Assembly: GCA_012862575.1 (NCBI GenBank)
Contig: BLSF01000032.1
Coordinates: 372,001-436,000, forward strand
Direction of reading: 5' to 3'
DNA: 64,000 nucleotides
From: Parietichytrium sp. I65-24A
Lineage: Eukaryota; Sar; Bigyra; Thraustochytrida; Thraustochytriidae
Of this stretch, positions 20,053 to 28,720 are shown one piece after another. A model generated the notes under the pieces. The model saw nothing but the letters and a program-made list of their open reading frames with translations. It was not told the origin of the DNA and ran no database searches. Every line of letters begins with the position of its first letter. Position 1 is the first letter of the stretch. The position numbers and the translations under genes are program-made.

Positions 20053-20735
20053 ATGATCGATGGCAGGATAAGTTATAAGTTTCTTTGAGAATTAGGTTTC
20101 CATGAAGATGTGATCTCTTTGTCGGAAAACGTCTTTCATCGTGCGTCATCGCGCAAGCTCTAGAGCTAGTCTACTCAAGTTGATCGAATGATAGAAATAT
20201 CACAGTCACTGTCAGTGCATGGCTGGTAAGGATGAATTGGTTGGTGCCCATCACAGTTGCCATCGTGGGATGCAGTTCAACATTATTGAAACTGCAAATG
20301 CCAAGTTCCAAGTTTCAAGTTCCATCTCCATCTCCATCGCACAAATAGCACAAATAAACGTTCAACTTTTCTCTAGCTAGGCTCAGGCTTCAAGTCCAAG
20401 TCCTCTCTCTGCGCAGCGGTCAGTACTGCATGCAGGTTGCGTGCGCTTGGTGCATCGTTTGGCACGTCGTGGCACGTAGCAAGGAGAGCAAAGCACGTAC
20501 TAGTACAGGTACACGAGACTCGAAGTTGGGGAGAACTTTGGCGGTTGGCAAACTGGAGCTTCGACATGTTGTGCGGTGCTTGAAAAGTCTGGGAAGATGC
20601 GGCTCTTGTCGACGGTCAATGTTCATTCAATTGAAAGGAAGGAAGGAAGTTTGCTCTCATGAGGATCATGAGGACCATGATGGCGTTGCCGTCCATCGGT
20701 ATCCATCGGTCATCTCATGTGTGACTGAGCACTGA

Positions 20736-20752
20736 GTACTGAGTACCGGTAC
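20736..20752. repeat. 17-base GTAC palindrome element, copy 1
   Basis: GTACTGAGTACCGGTAC contains the perfect 12-base palindrome AGTACCGGTACT when read with the next base. The identical 17-mer recurs at 21295-21311. Confidence 0.8.
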
Positions 20753-21294
20753 TGGTGCTCACCGTGGCAGTTGCACTCGTAAGCATGACGAAGGTCGCAA
20801 GTAGTGCGCCGATGGCTCCGCAACGAAAGCTCGGAAAGTAGGATACGATCTTGGCCACGTGCAGCATACTGGCATCAGTCGACCTGGGCCTTGGGATCAT
20901 TTGGGATCCCTCGGACCTGCACAAAAAGATTGACTGCGGCCCAAGCGTCAAAGCATGTCAAAGTTGAAGCTTGCCTCCGACCGCTTCGGTGCTCGAGCCC
21001 GCACACTGCACAATCACTGGATGCTGGCAAGGAGCGCAACGGTTGGTCGGCTGGCAAAATAACTTGAACATATTTTGGAGGCTGGCAAATCCATTGGAAG
21101 CAGTCATGATGAGCTGCGCTTTTCACTCTCCAGCCGCCAGCATTCAGATCCAAATTGCCTGAATAAGTTATACACCCGTGTCGAGCGCCTTTCGTCGTGT
21201 AAGCTCCCGTGTGTGACTGACTGACCGACCGACCGACTGACTTGGCAAAGACATGAAGACGCGACAAAGAAAGATGATCATGATGTAATTATTG

Positions 21295-21311
21295 GTACTG
21301 AGTACCGGTAC
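21295..21311. repeat. 17-base GTAC palindrome element, copy 2
   Basis: An exact copy of the 17-mer at 20736-20752, in the same orientation and about 300 bases upstream of the PIGN start. Confidence 0.8.
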
Positions 21312-21609
21312 ACACACAAACGCTGCACCAGCTCACCGAACAAACTTCTGTTCACGTACAAGAGAAAGATTCCAACGAACACCATTCTGTTCACGCACAA
21401 GAGAACGCTCCTACAGAACTCTCGTGTGCCACGAAGACTCCCAGTCTTCTCCCTAGCGAATTGGATAGTGAGATTCCCCACACATCCGCGACGTTGCTCT
21501 CACAAACGCTCCTCCCAAAATCCCCAAAAGACCGAGTTATCGTGCGCGCACACAAACACATCTATATACATCTATATATACACATAGCAATCGGTTTTTG
21601 TGAGGGGCG

Positions 21610-24546
21610 ATGAACGGTAACGCGCTGCTGGCGCTGTGTGTGGTTTTCCACTTGACGTACTTTTTCAGCATCTTTGACATTTACTTCAGGTCGCCAATAG
21701 ACTCGGGCATCACCACAGTGAAAGACGGTCTGGAGACAGAGACAGAGACAGATGTTCCCGCAAAGAGATTGGTGTTGGTGGTGGCAGATGGTCTGAGAGC
21801 AGACACGTGTTTTCGGTTCCTCGGGAGAGATGCAAGGTTCCATAGAGGAGAATCTACGACGGGCGGGAGAGAACCAAGTGCTCGCGAAGCTAATTTCCAG
21901 GCCGATGCGATCATCTGGCCGAGTGATAAGCAGTCGTTTCTGCGGGAGGTTGTGGAGAAGAAAGGGTCCTGGGGAATCTCGCATACAAGAGTCCCGACTG
22001 AATCGCGGCCGGGCCATGTCGCAGTGATTGCTGGGTTTTATGAAGATGTTAGCGCGGTTACGAGGGGCTGGCAAGATAACCCAGTGGAGTTTGACCATGT
22101 CTTCAATCAAAGCAGGCGGACGTGGCTGTGGGGCAGCCCCGATATTACGCGCATGTTTGCAAAGAGGCACGAGCATGTGCAGGACAAGTTCTACTCCCCT
22201 GAGGAGGAGGACTTTGCGGCCAAGGACCTTACGATGCTTGATACCTGGGTGTTCAACAAGGTGTCCAGTATGTTTAGCGACGCCAAAAGGAACGCAACTT
22301 TAAACGGGGAGCTCAATCAGGATCGCGTGGTTTTCTTTCTGCATCTTCTTGGGCTCGACTCCAACGGTCACGCGTACCGTCCGCATGCTCCAGAGTACTA
22401 TAATAACATGGCTTCTGTGGACAGAGGTGTTCAGGGTATCTATGAATTGTTTGAGAATTTCTTTCCAGACGGAAAAACTGCCTATGTCTTCACTGCGGAT
22501 CATGGCATGGGGAATCAGGGCGCACACGGGGACGGGGACCCCACAAACACTCGCACCCCTCTCGTCGTTTGGGGAGCTGGAGTTCGTGGCCCCGAGGCTC
22601 CTGCTAAAGAGTTTGATCCTCGGCAAGGAATTAATACCGGCTTTGCAGCTTCTGAGGAGATAGAGGTCACCAAAAATTGGGGATTGGACCACCTTGCGCG
22701 GAATGACGTCGAACAGGCCGACATTGCGCCTTTGATGGCTTCGTTGATTGGAGTACCAAATCCAGTTAATTCTGTTGGCCGACTACCGTTTCGCTTTCTG
22801 AAAAAGGACAAGTACGCACTTGTCTCGCAACTGCGCAATGCGAAGCAGCTACTTGCACAGGTCGCTTATAAGGAGGAAGCTCGCGCGTCTCGACTCATCT
22901 GGTTTCAACCTTATGCTCCACTTCATGCCGCCAAAGAGAAGGTGTCCGAGCTTTCGAGCCGCCTCAACGGACTTCGGTCGCCGATCACTGAAAAAGAGTT
23001 TGAAGAGCTTTTCTCCACCTGCAATGAGGTTATGGAATCGTGCATTGAGGGATTGAGGTATTATCAGATATACGACCGCCCGTTTCTGATGACGATCATT
23101 GTCGCTGGGTACATCGGTTGGATAGGAGTGCTCGCTGTCAATTTGTCTTCTATGGATGAAACTATTCAAAAGCGAGAACTGACTCCACTGTCGATTCTGG
23201 CCGCCACCACGGCTTGCATACTTGTGCTCTACCAAGCAATTGAGCAGGCGCCGCTCATGTATTTCCTCTACATTTTGTGCGCTGGGGCGGCCTGGACATA
23301 TGTTTTCAGCAAGCGGGTGCTATTGGGTATGTGGGTCGAAAGTTTGAGGTCGAGCCCTGGCAAGGCCGTTGTCTTCCTAATTTACCTCGCAGGAACTCAA
23401 GTGTTGGTCCTTGGCTATACTTTTCGCCACCTCTTCATTCTACTCTTCATCGGCCTCGCGTTCTGGCCGCGCTGGATAGATTGCATTTGGACCCAACAAG
23501 TTGTAAAGTATCCGAGCCACACCGGTCAACTCAAGCACATCTCTAGTTCATCGCTCTGCTGGGCATGGAGCGGCAGCACCGTGTGTTTGGGGGCATTCAC
23601 GCTTCTTCCTTTAAACATGGGGACGAGCCCTGCGCTCCTGACGTTGGGAACTCTCATTTCCTTTCTCTTGCTTTTTGTTTTGTTTCGTGGGGATGTTGAT
23701 GGATTCACTTGGCAAAGGGTTACCCAGCTGGCTCTAGTCCTTGTCGCTCTTTTGATTACACTGATCACAGACGCTAGTTTGCGTCAGAAACTTGGGGTCC
23801 CATGGATCAACCAGCTGTCTTGCTGGGTGATTTTTCTTGCGTCTCCTCATCTGTGTCTTCTCTCCTCCCGGACACCCTACAAGCGCTATCTCTCCGTTTT
23901 TGCTGCATTGTTGACACCGTTTTGCTTTTTGAGCATTAATTACGAGGTTTTGTTTTTCGCAGTGCTAGGCGCCACTCTCCTCCAGTGGCTCGTGATAGAG
24001 AGGGCAATCATTCATGCCAGACCGCAAAGTGACAACAGTTCCGCCGAGTCAGCCGATGGGGCAGCTGACATGGGAGATGTGCGAACTGCTTTCATTTTCC
24101 TGCTTATGGTCCACATTGCCTTTTTCGGAACAGGCAACATCGCCTCGATGGGCTCCTTTCAGCTCAGCTCGACCTACCGCTTTGTAACAGTTTTCTCTCC
24201 GTTCCTCATGGGAACGCTTTGTATAGTTGCCAAGCTGATACCTTACCTGCTCGTGATTGTGATGGTGTCTATCATCGCCCGAGAAAGGTTTGCATCTGGA
24301 GTGTCTACTATCTCTCCGGCAAGGCTTTTCTTTGCAGTCATCGCCATGTACGACCTAATCGCAGTGCACCTGTTCTTCTGGGTCCGTGACCAGGGCAGCT
24401 GGCTGGAGATTGGCAACTCCATCTCCCAATTCGGCCTCGCGAATGCGCAATGCATTTTTCTCCCGCTTCTGTTTGCGCTTGCGAGCTACTTTATCCAGGG
24501 AATCGCACTGGACACTCCGCATGACAACGCCAGAAAATACAACTAG
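21610..24546 (+). CDS. PIGN: GPI ethanolamine phosphate transferase 1 (PIG-N/Mcd4)
   Basis: This endoplasmic-reticulum enzyme adds phosphoethanolamine to the first mannose of GPI-anchor precursors. The intronless 978-residue protein has the family's normal length and layout: an N-terminal signal-anchor (LLALCVVFHLTYFFSIFDIY), a lumenal alkaline-phosphatase-like catalytic domain (about 50-480) and a C-terminal multi-helix part (about 490-970). The catalytic domain shows VVADGLRADT (metal ligand Asp and nucleophile Thr), SHTRVPTESRPGHVAVIAGF, YEDVSAVTRGWQDNP, TWLWGSPDI, FTADHGMGNQGAHGDG and TRTPLVVWGAG, all hallmark PIG-N strings. The first in-frame ATG at 21610 is used. A TATATA-rich stretch lies 20-50 bases upstream and could be a core promoter, which is inference. 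Confidence 0.93.
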   Translation: MNGNALLALCVVFHLTYFFSIFDIYFRSPIDSGITTVKDGLETETETDVPAKRLVLVVADGLRADTCFRFLGRDARFHRGESTTGGREPSAREANFQADAIIWPSDKQSFLREVVEKKGSWGISHTRVPTESRPGHVAVIAGFYEDVSAVTRGWQDNPVEFDHVFNQSRRTWLWGSPDITRMFAKRHEHVQDKFYSPEEEDFAAKDLTMLDTWVFNKVSSMFSDAKRNATLNGELNQDRVVFFLHLLGLDSNGHAYRPHAPEYYNNMASVDRGVQGIYELFENFFPDGKTAYVFTADHGMGNQGAHGDGDPTNTRTPLVVWGAGVRGPEAPAKEFDPRQGINTGFAASEEIEVTKNWGLDHLARNDVEQADIAPLMASLIGVPNPVNSVGRLPFRFLKKDKYALVSQLRNAKQLLAQVAYKEEARASRLIWFQPYAPLHAAKEKVSELSSRLNGLRSPITEKEFEELFSTCNEVMESCIEGLRYYQIYDRPFLMTIIVAGYIGWIGVLAVNLSSMDETIQKRELTPLSILAATTACILVLYQAIEQAPLMYFLYILCAGAAWTYVFSKRVLLGMWVESLRSSPGKAVVFLIYLAGTQVLVLGYTFRHLFILLFIGLAFWPRWIDCIWTQQVVKYPSHTGQLKHISSSSLCWAWSGSTVCLGAFTLLPLNMGTSPALLTLGTLISFLLLFVLFRGDVDGFTWQRVTQLALVLVALLITLITDASLRQKLGVPWINQLSCWVIFLASPHLCLLSSRTPYKRYLSVFAALLTPFCFLSINYEVLFFAVLGATLLQWLVIERAIIHARPQSDNSSAESADGAADMGDVRTAFIFLLMVHIAFFGTGNIASMGSFQLSSTYRFVTVFSPFLMGTLCIVAKLIPYLLVIVMVSIIARERFASGVSTISPARLFFAVIAMYDLIAVHLFFWVRDQGSWLEIGNSISQFGLANAQCIFLPLLFALASYFIQGIALDTPHDNARKYN

Positions 24547-26063
24547 CCTACAAAAACCTCTCTGGTAAAGCATCACTCTTTTTTGCAGTCAGTGTTAATT
24601 ATTTACACTTAAAATACAAGAAGAGAAGCAATGTAAACCGCAAACCCTCTGGTTGCGTTCGCGAAAACGCCAACTGCAGTACGTCGCGGTAGTTCACATG
24701 TGCTTGTTTACGTAAATCCTGATGCACTGATAGTAAACGCTTATTGGCCGCTCTTGATCGAAAGAAAACATCCCCTGGCATGTGGTGATAGTATTTACGC
24801 TTTGCATTTCGAGCATCATCTTCTTGCACACAGCTCTCTACTTACTCAAGAAGGTTGGCGGTTAATCGCTTTGTTCGGTCAACGAAGAGCTGCGATCACA
24901 GTGTCTGGACGTCCGATCCGTGATAGATGTGAATGAACGTCAAGTTATTATCCATTCTTTTGTTCAAAGACAATGTTCATTGAAGCATTGAAGTCGAGTA
25001 TAAAATCGTGACAAGTGTGACAAGGAAAAGAAGAATCCAGGTAATCCAGGATTGTCAATTGGGGTATAGCTTCTGGAGCTATCCGATAGTAAGCACCTTG
25101 TGCGGAAATTTCCTGCGTAGCTATCCTCATTGGTCCCGCTAGTCCGCTGGTAATCGCAGCTTATCTGCCACACTCGACACACTCGTGTTCTTGTTCGAAC
25201 AGTAGCCACCGTCCACAGACAAAGCAACGTTGGACTCACGATACTCAATAGCAGAATGTGCAGCAAGTTGAGGCTTCGAGGCTCCAAGCCAGATTATTTA
25301 TTATCGGAACGCGAGGATGACGAGCTGGTCTGATTCAGCTATCCGCAGACCCCGAATGCGAGCGGGCACAGAGAAGAAGGAGCTCTCCGAGCGGCGCTCC
25401 TCGATTGCAACTTACGTCCGGCGACGTTGTCCTTTGCAAGAAGGCAATGCGGGTTTAGCCTCATACTTCCAGAGATGCGTTTGCATTGACTTGACCTTTT
25501 CGTTGATTGAGTGTCGTTGAATGTGCAACTTTGATGGATGTCTGTTTGCGCGTGCTCGATAGATTTGTTGATGTTGTGGATTGCTTGAAGTGAAGTGTCT
25601 TTTGATGGACTTGCTATGGTGTAGAGTGCGGTCGGGCTGGCAGGATGGGAAGGTTTAGGTGCTCTGATGTAAGTTCCGTGAAGGCGGGATCGACGGCAGA
25701 TGCGTGTGGACCAGCTTGTTGGGAACGACTGTGAGGAAGGGCGGCCGGGAGATTCACGGACTTTGGGTAGCTTGGGTGACGCTCTTGTGGAGGGGAAACA
25801 CTCGTGTGGCTGGATGTTCTAGTTTTGCATCTTGTTGTCCTCTCAGTTTCTTCTGGCTCTTGCCGAAAGTATTACGATGGTGTTGGTCGTTCTTCCGTGG
25901 GCATTTGGCGAATCGTCTCTTTTTAAGTGGAAGTGTAGACGGGTGAGTGCTCCATTTCAGTCGCGTAACATTGCCGTTTTCTTGGTCGAGTTAAAGTTTA
26001 GCAGCCTTTAAAACTGGAAAGATCGCATGTGACTTCGAGGTGAAGAGGAAATTCAAACCCGTT
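24547..26063. other. Intergenic region, 1.5 kb, no gene seen
   Basis: Frames of up to about 80 codons occur on both strands but have no family features or convincing start context. I see no repeat or RNA. Confidence 0.5.
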
Positions 26064-26975
26064 ATGCTTCCGTCTGAGAAGTTTGGAGTGTATATAGAAG
26101 AGATTTGCGGACTCTACTCAGACGCCGAGGCTACTTTGTTCCCGTTTGAGGATTCTTTTGGCGCTGGTCAAGCATTGCTCCCATAAGAGGTTGCTTTAGA
26201 CAAAGATCCCGCGTTGCTCCCGTTTGAGGAGTTTTGCTCAGGCGGCGAAGCCGATTTCGCAATGCTCCACCCGTGTGGGGATTTCTTGCGTCTCCGCGTT
26301 GCTCCCTTTCGGCAAACTCACTGTTTTCACCGAGGCGGTCGCGCACAGCTCCCGTTTGAGGATGTTGCTCAGACGGCGATTGCTACGTTGCTCCCGTTCG
26401 AGGATGTCCCAGACGACAACTCCGCCTTGATCCCGTTTGAGGATGCTCCTTAGACGCGGTTACTACGTTGCTCCCGTTTGAGGATGTTGCTCAGACGGCG
26501 ATTGCTACGTTGCTCCCGTTTGAGGATGTTCCAGGCGACACTCCCGCACTTCTCCCGTTTGAGGATGCTCCTTAGACGCGGTCACCACGTTGCTCCCGTT
26601 TGAGGATTTTGCTCAGACGGCGATTGCTACGTTGCTCCCGTTTGAGGATGTCCCAGGCGACACTCCCGCACTTCTCCCGTTTGAGGATGTTCCGGAGGGC
26701 AATCCCGCATTGGCTTCACTTTCAGGATGCTGCTCAGACGGCGATTACTACGTTGCTCCCGTTTGAGGATGTCCCAGGCGACACTCCCGCACTTCTCCCG
26801 TTTGAGGATGTTCCGGAGGGCAATCCCGCATTGGCTTCAATTTCAGGATGCTGCTCAGACGGCGATTGCTACGTTGCTCCCGTTTGAGGATGCTCCCATT
26901 TGAGGATTGGTTCGGACGGCGATTCCGCGTTGCTCCCGTTCGAGGATATCCCAGAGTACGCTTCCACATTGCTTC
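26064..26975 (+). pseudogene. Decayed coding tandem repeat (LLPFED units)
   Basis: About 17 copies of CTCCCGTTTGAGGATG recur roughly every 40 bases. In one frame many units read as LLPFEDV or LIPFEDA with spacers such as AQTAIAT, PGDTPA and PEGNPA. A short frame from ATG 26064 to stop 26186 (40 residues, MLPSEKFGVY...) already contains FPFED and LLP. Downstream units read PALLPFEEF and then switch frame repeatedly. Neighbouring units of 42 bases (14 codons) suit a coding repeat, but some units have lost one base (GCTCCTTAGACG versus TTGCTCAGACGG), and a 121-base higher-order copy (26611-26731, 26732-26852) breaks the triplet phase. I infer a former or fast-evolving repeat protein now spreading as a minisatellite. 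Introns linking short exons are an alternative. Confidence 0.55.
26611..26852 (+). repeat. 121-base higher-order tandem duplication
   Basis: Starting at GCTCAGACGGCGATT, the blocks 26611-26731 and 26732-26852 are nearly identical, and the next copy begins at 26853. Few differences are visible (gattgct/gattact and ttcact/ttcaat), so the duplication looks recent. Confidence 0.85.
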
Positions 26976-27597
26976 CGTTTCAGTGTCACCCGTCGAAGCC
27001 TCCAAAGCATTCGCACAAGAATCACCCCAGGCTCAGAGGATTACGTCCGTGCATGCATTCGAACCGAAGACCTACAACCTAGAAGAAGCATTCTCTTAAT
27101 CAAACCCAACCGATGATAAATGGACCAAACCACCGATTCTCTCCTCCAAACCAAACATTCGTGGAGCCTGCGCTGCGCGCACCGAGTACTCTTTCAGAAC
27201 CTCGCGTCCGGACGGACCGTCCAACAACAGAGCTCTCCGAAAGAGCTCACAGACATTTATTCAAATGTACCGCTCGTCCTTTCTTTCGTTTCACTGCCCA
27301 TTTGTTCACTCACTCCTTCATTCATTCAATGAACATGAACATGAACATGAGCATGAACATGAACATGAACATGAGCATGGATGTGTTCATCAAAATAAAA
27401 CAAAACAACAATCAACACACGACGAATCAACGCGACGCAGCCCAGCTCCCATCTTCATTCATTCATTCTCTTCTCTCTCTGCTGACTCTGCTCATCTCTG
27501 CTCAAGCAAAACGTTCCACTTCAGTCTAAGATTTTGCAAAACGTGCGGCAACTTTGGCGCTCTTTCGGTGCGGAGGGCGAGCGGGCCGGAGCGATCG
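26976..27597. other. Intergenic region with ATGAAC repeat
   Basis: This 620-base stretch lies between the decayed repeat and the F-box-like gene. It includes a hexanucleotide repeat and ATTC-type runs. The frame of the downstream gene stays open through it and reads as a His-Glu alternation, a repeat artefact. Confidence 0.55.
27329..27380 (+). repeat. ATGAAC/ATGAGC hexanucleotide repeat
   Basis: About eight units of gaacat/gagcat in tandem. Confidence 0.9.
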
Positions 27598-28314
27598 ATG
27601 GACGCGAAGAATGGGGAGCGCCGGCGCGGCAACAGCGCCACGGACGAAGATGACCTGGGCGTCAGGCGCGCTGTGCACGCAGCTATGGAGTGGATCGGCT
27701 TCGTTGCCGTCTCGTCCGTTTCGCGAAACGGGCTCGAGGAGAACAGGACTGTGAATGGGACTGCGAGGAAAGACCGCGGGAGCGAGAGCTGCGATGATCG
27801 GGAGGATAAGGAGAGCAATGGGGACTTGAACTGTGCAGATTGTGTGGACTGTGTGGACGAGGACGGCGTCGAGTACCGAGTTTGTCGCCAAGTGGTTCAG
27901 AGCCGGTCGGGCCTCACTCCGCCGGAGATGGACTGGCATTGCCGCGTGATATTGCACCGTCTGAGCCGCCGCTCGTGGCAAGTGTGCGCACAGAGACTGG
28001 ACCCTGAAAAGAGTGGCGGATACGCCGAGTCGGACGTAGTGCACATGATGACATTGGCGCTCGAACTGTGCACCAACCAGGCGTCGCTTAGAAACGCAAT
28101 GCTGTATGCGCTAATGAAGGACGAGCTGGATCCGCTGCAGCGCCGGCAGCTCAACGTGCACAACTTGTCCAATGCTGTGGCGATCAAGGTCGCAGAGTTT
28201 TTGGACGCGAGGTCCACCCGCAACCTCATGCTCACATGCTCTAGCGCATACGAATGGAAGGAAGATTCCACCTTTTGCAGAGTCCTTCAAGCCCGCGCCA
28301 GCGGGCGAGTATGA
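27598..28314 (+). CDS. Small protein with C-terminal F-box-like motif
   Basis: This 238-residue, mostly acidic and hydrophilic protein is of uncertain function. The ATG at 27598 (MDAKNGERRRGN) is preferred over the longer open frame because the upstream part is repeat-derived His-Glu and Ser-rich sequence. Residues about 187-232 (HNLSNAVAIKVAEFLDARST..LMLTCSSAYEW) have the spacing of an F-box: a hydrophobic first helix, 'VAEFLD', then 'L..TCSSAYEW' like 'L..VCk.w'. F-box proteins usually carry the motif N-terminally and pair it with substrate repeats, which are absent here. A Cys-Asp run (NCADCVDCVDEDG) lies near residue 78. If the motif is real, the protein may bind Skp1 in an SCF ubiquitin ligase; that is inference. 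Its stop lies 406 bases from the stop of the convergent kinase gene. Confidence 0.45.
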   Translation: MDAKNGERRRGNSATDEDDLGVRRAVHAAMEWIGFVAVSSVSRNGLEENRTVNGTARKDRGSESCDDREDKESNGDLNCADCVDCVDEDGVEYRVCRQVVQSRSGLTPPEMDWHCRVILHRLSRRSWQVCAQRLDPEKSGGYAESDVVHMMTLALELCTNQASLRNAMLYALMKDELDPLQRRQLNVHNLSNAVAIKVAEFLDARSTRNLMLTCSSAYEWKEDSTFCRVLQARASGRV

Positions 28315-28720
28315 GCCGGCCGAGCCCATTGGCGATGTAGCTTGAACACATACTATTGGGCTTGGCATAGAATTAGGCAAGTTGTGCACTGCCGATGAAT
28401 TCATGGCGACCGGCTCGCGGGACGCTGGGCAAAACTTATCCCGCCACGTTGCCGATTAAGGAAGGCACATTGGCATTTTGTAAATTGTATTTATCAAACG
28501 ACGACCTTATTGTAATCAGGCAAGAAGAAAAACATCGAAAGAGGTAAAGTCAATTTGATTGTGAGAGCTAAATTCTCAGCATCATTTCCTGTCTATCGTA
28601 CTCGTCCCGTCCTTCATGCAAGACTGCTCGTTCGTGCGAATTCACACAAAGCCTCAGTGCCAAGCGCGCTTTGCAAAGGCCATTACAACCGGCCACCTCA
28701 CGCGTGCCTACTTCGTTCTC
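28315..28720. other. Convergent 3' spacer
   Basis: This 406-base spacer separates two converging genes. It is A/T-rich around 28470-28520. I see no gene or repeat. Confidence 0.5.

Larger units (their letters stand above)
19054..21609. other. Intergenic region, 2.6 kb, repeat-rich
   Basis: This is a divergent spacer between the carrier-like gene and PIGN. It holds a CACAGTTCC-type repeat, a TGATTGAT-rich tract (19921-20052), two copies of a 17-base GTAC palindrome element, an ACCGACCG run (about 21222-21240) and a TATATA-rich stretch (about 21560-21590) just upstream of PIGN. I see no gene. Confidence 0.55.

Noticed and set aside
26064-26975. CRISPR array
   Set aside because: Units are contiguous and degenerate, spacers repeat too, and the surrounding genes are eukaryotic.
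27265-27597. Longer N-terminus for the F-box-like protein
   Set aside because: It reads through the ATGAAC repeat as alternating His-Glu with no ATG-led domain. The ATG at 27598 is more credible.
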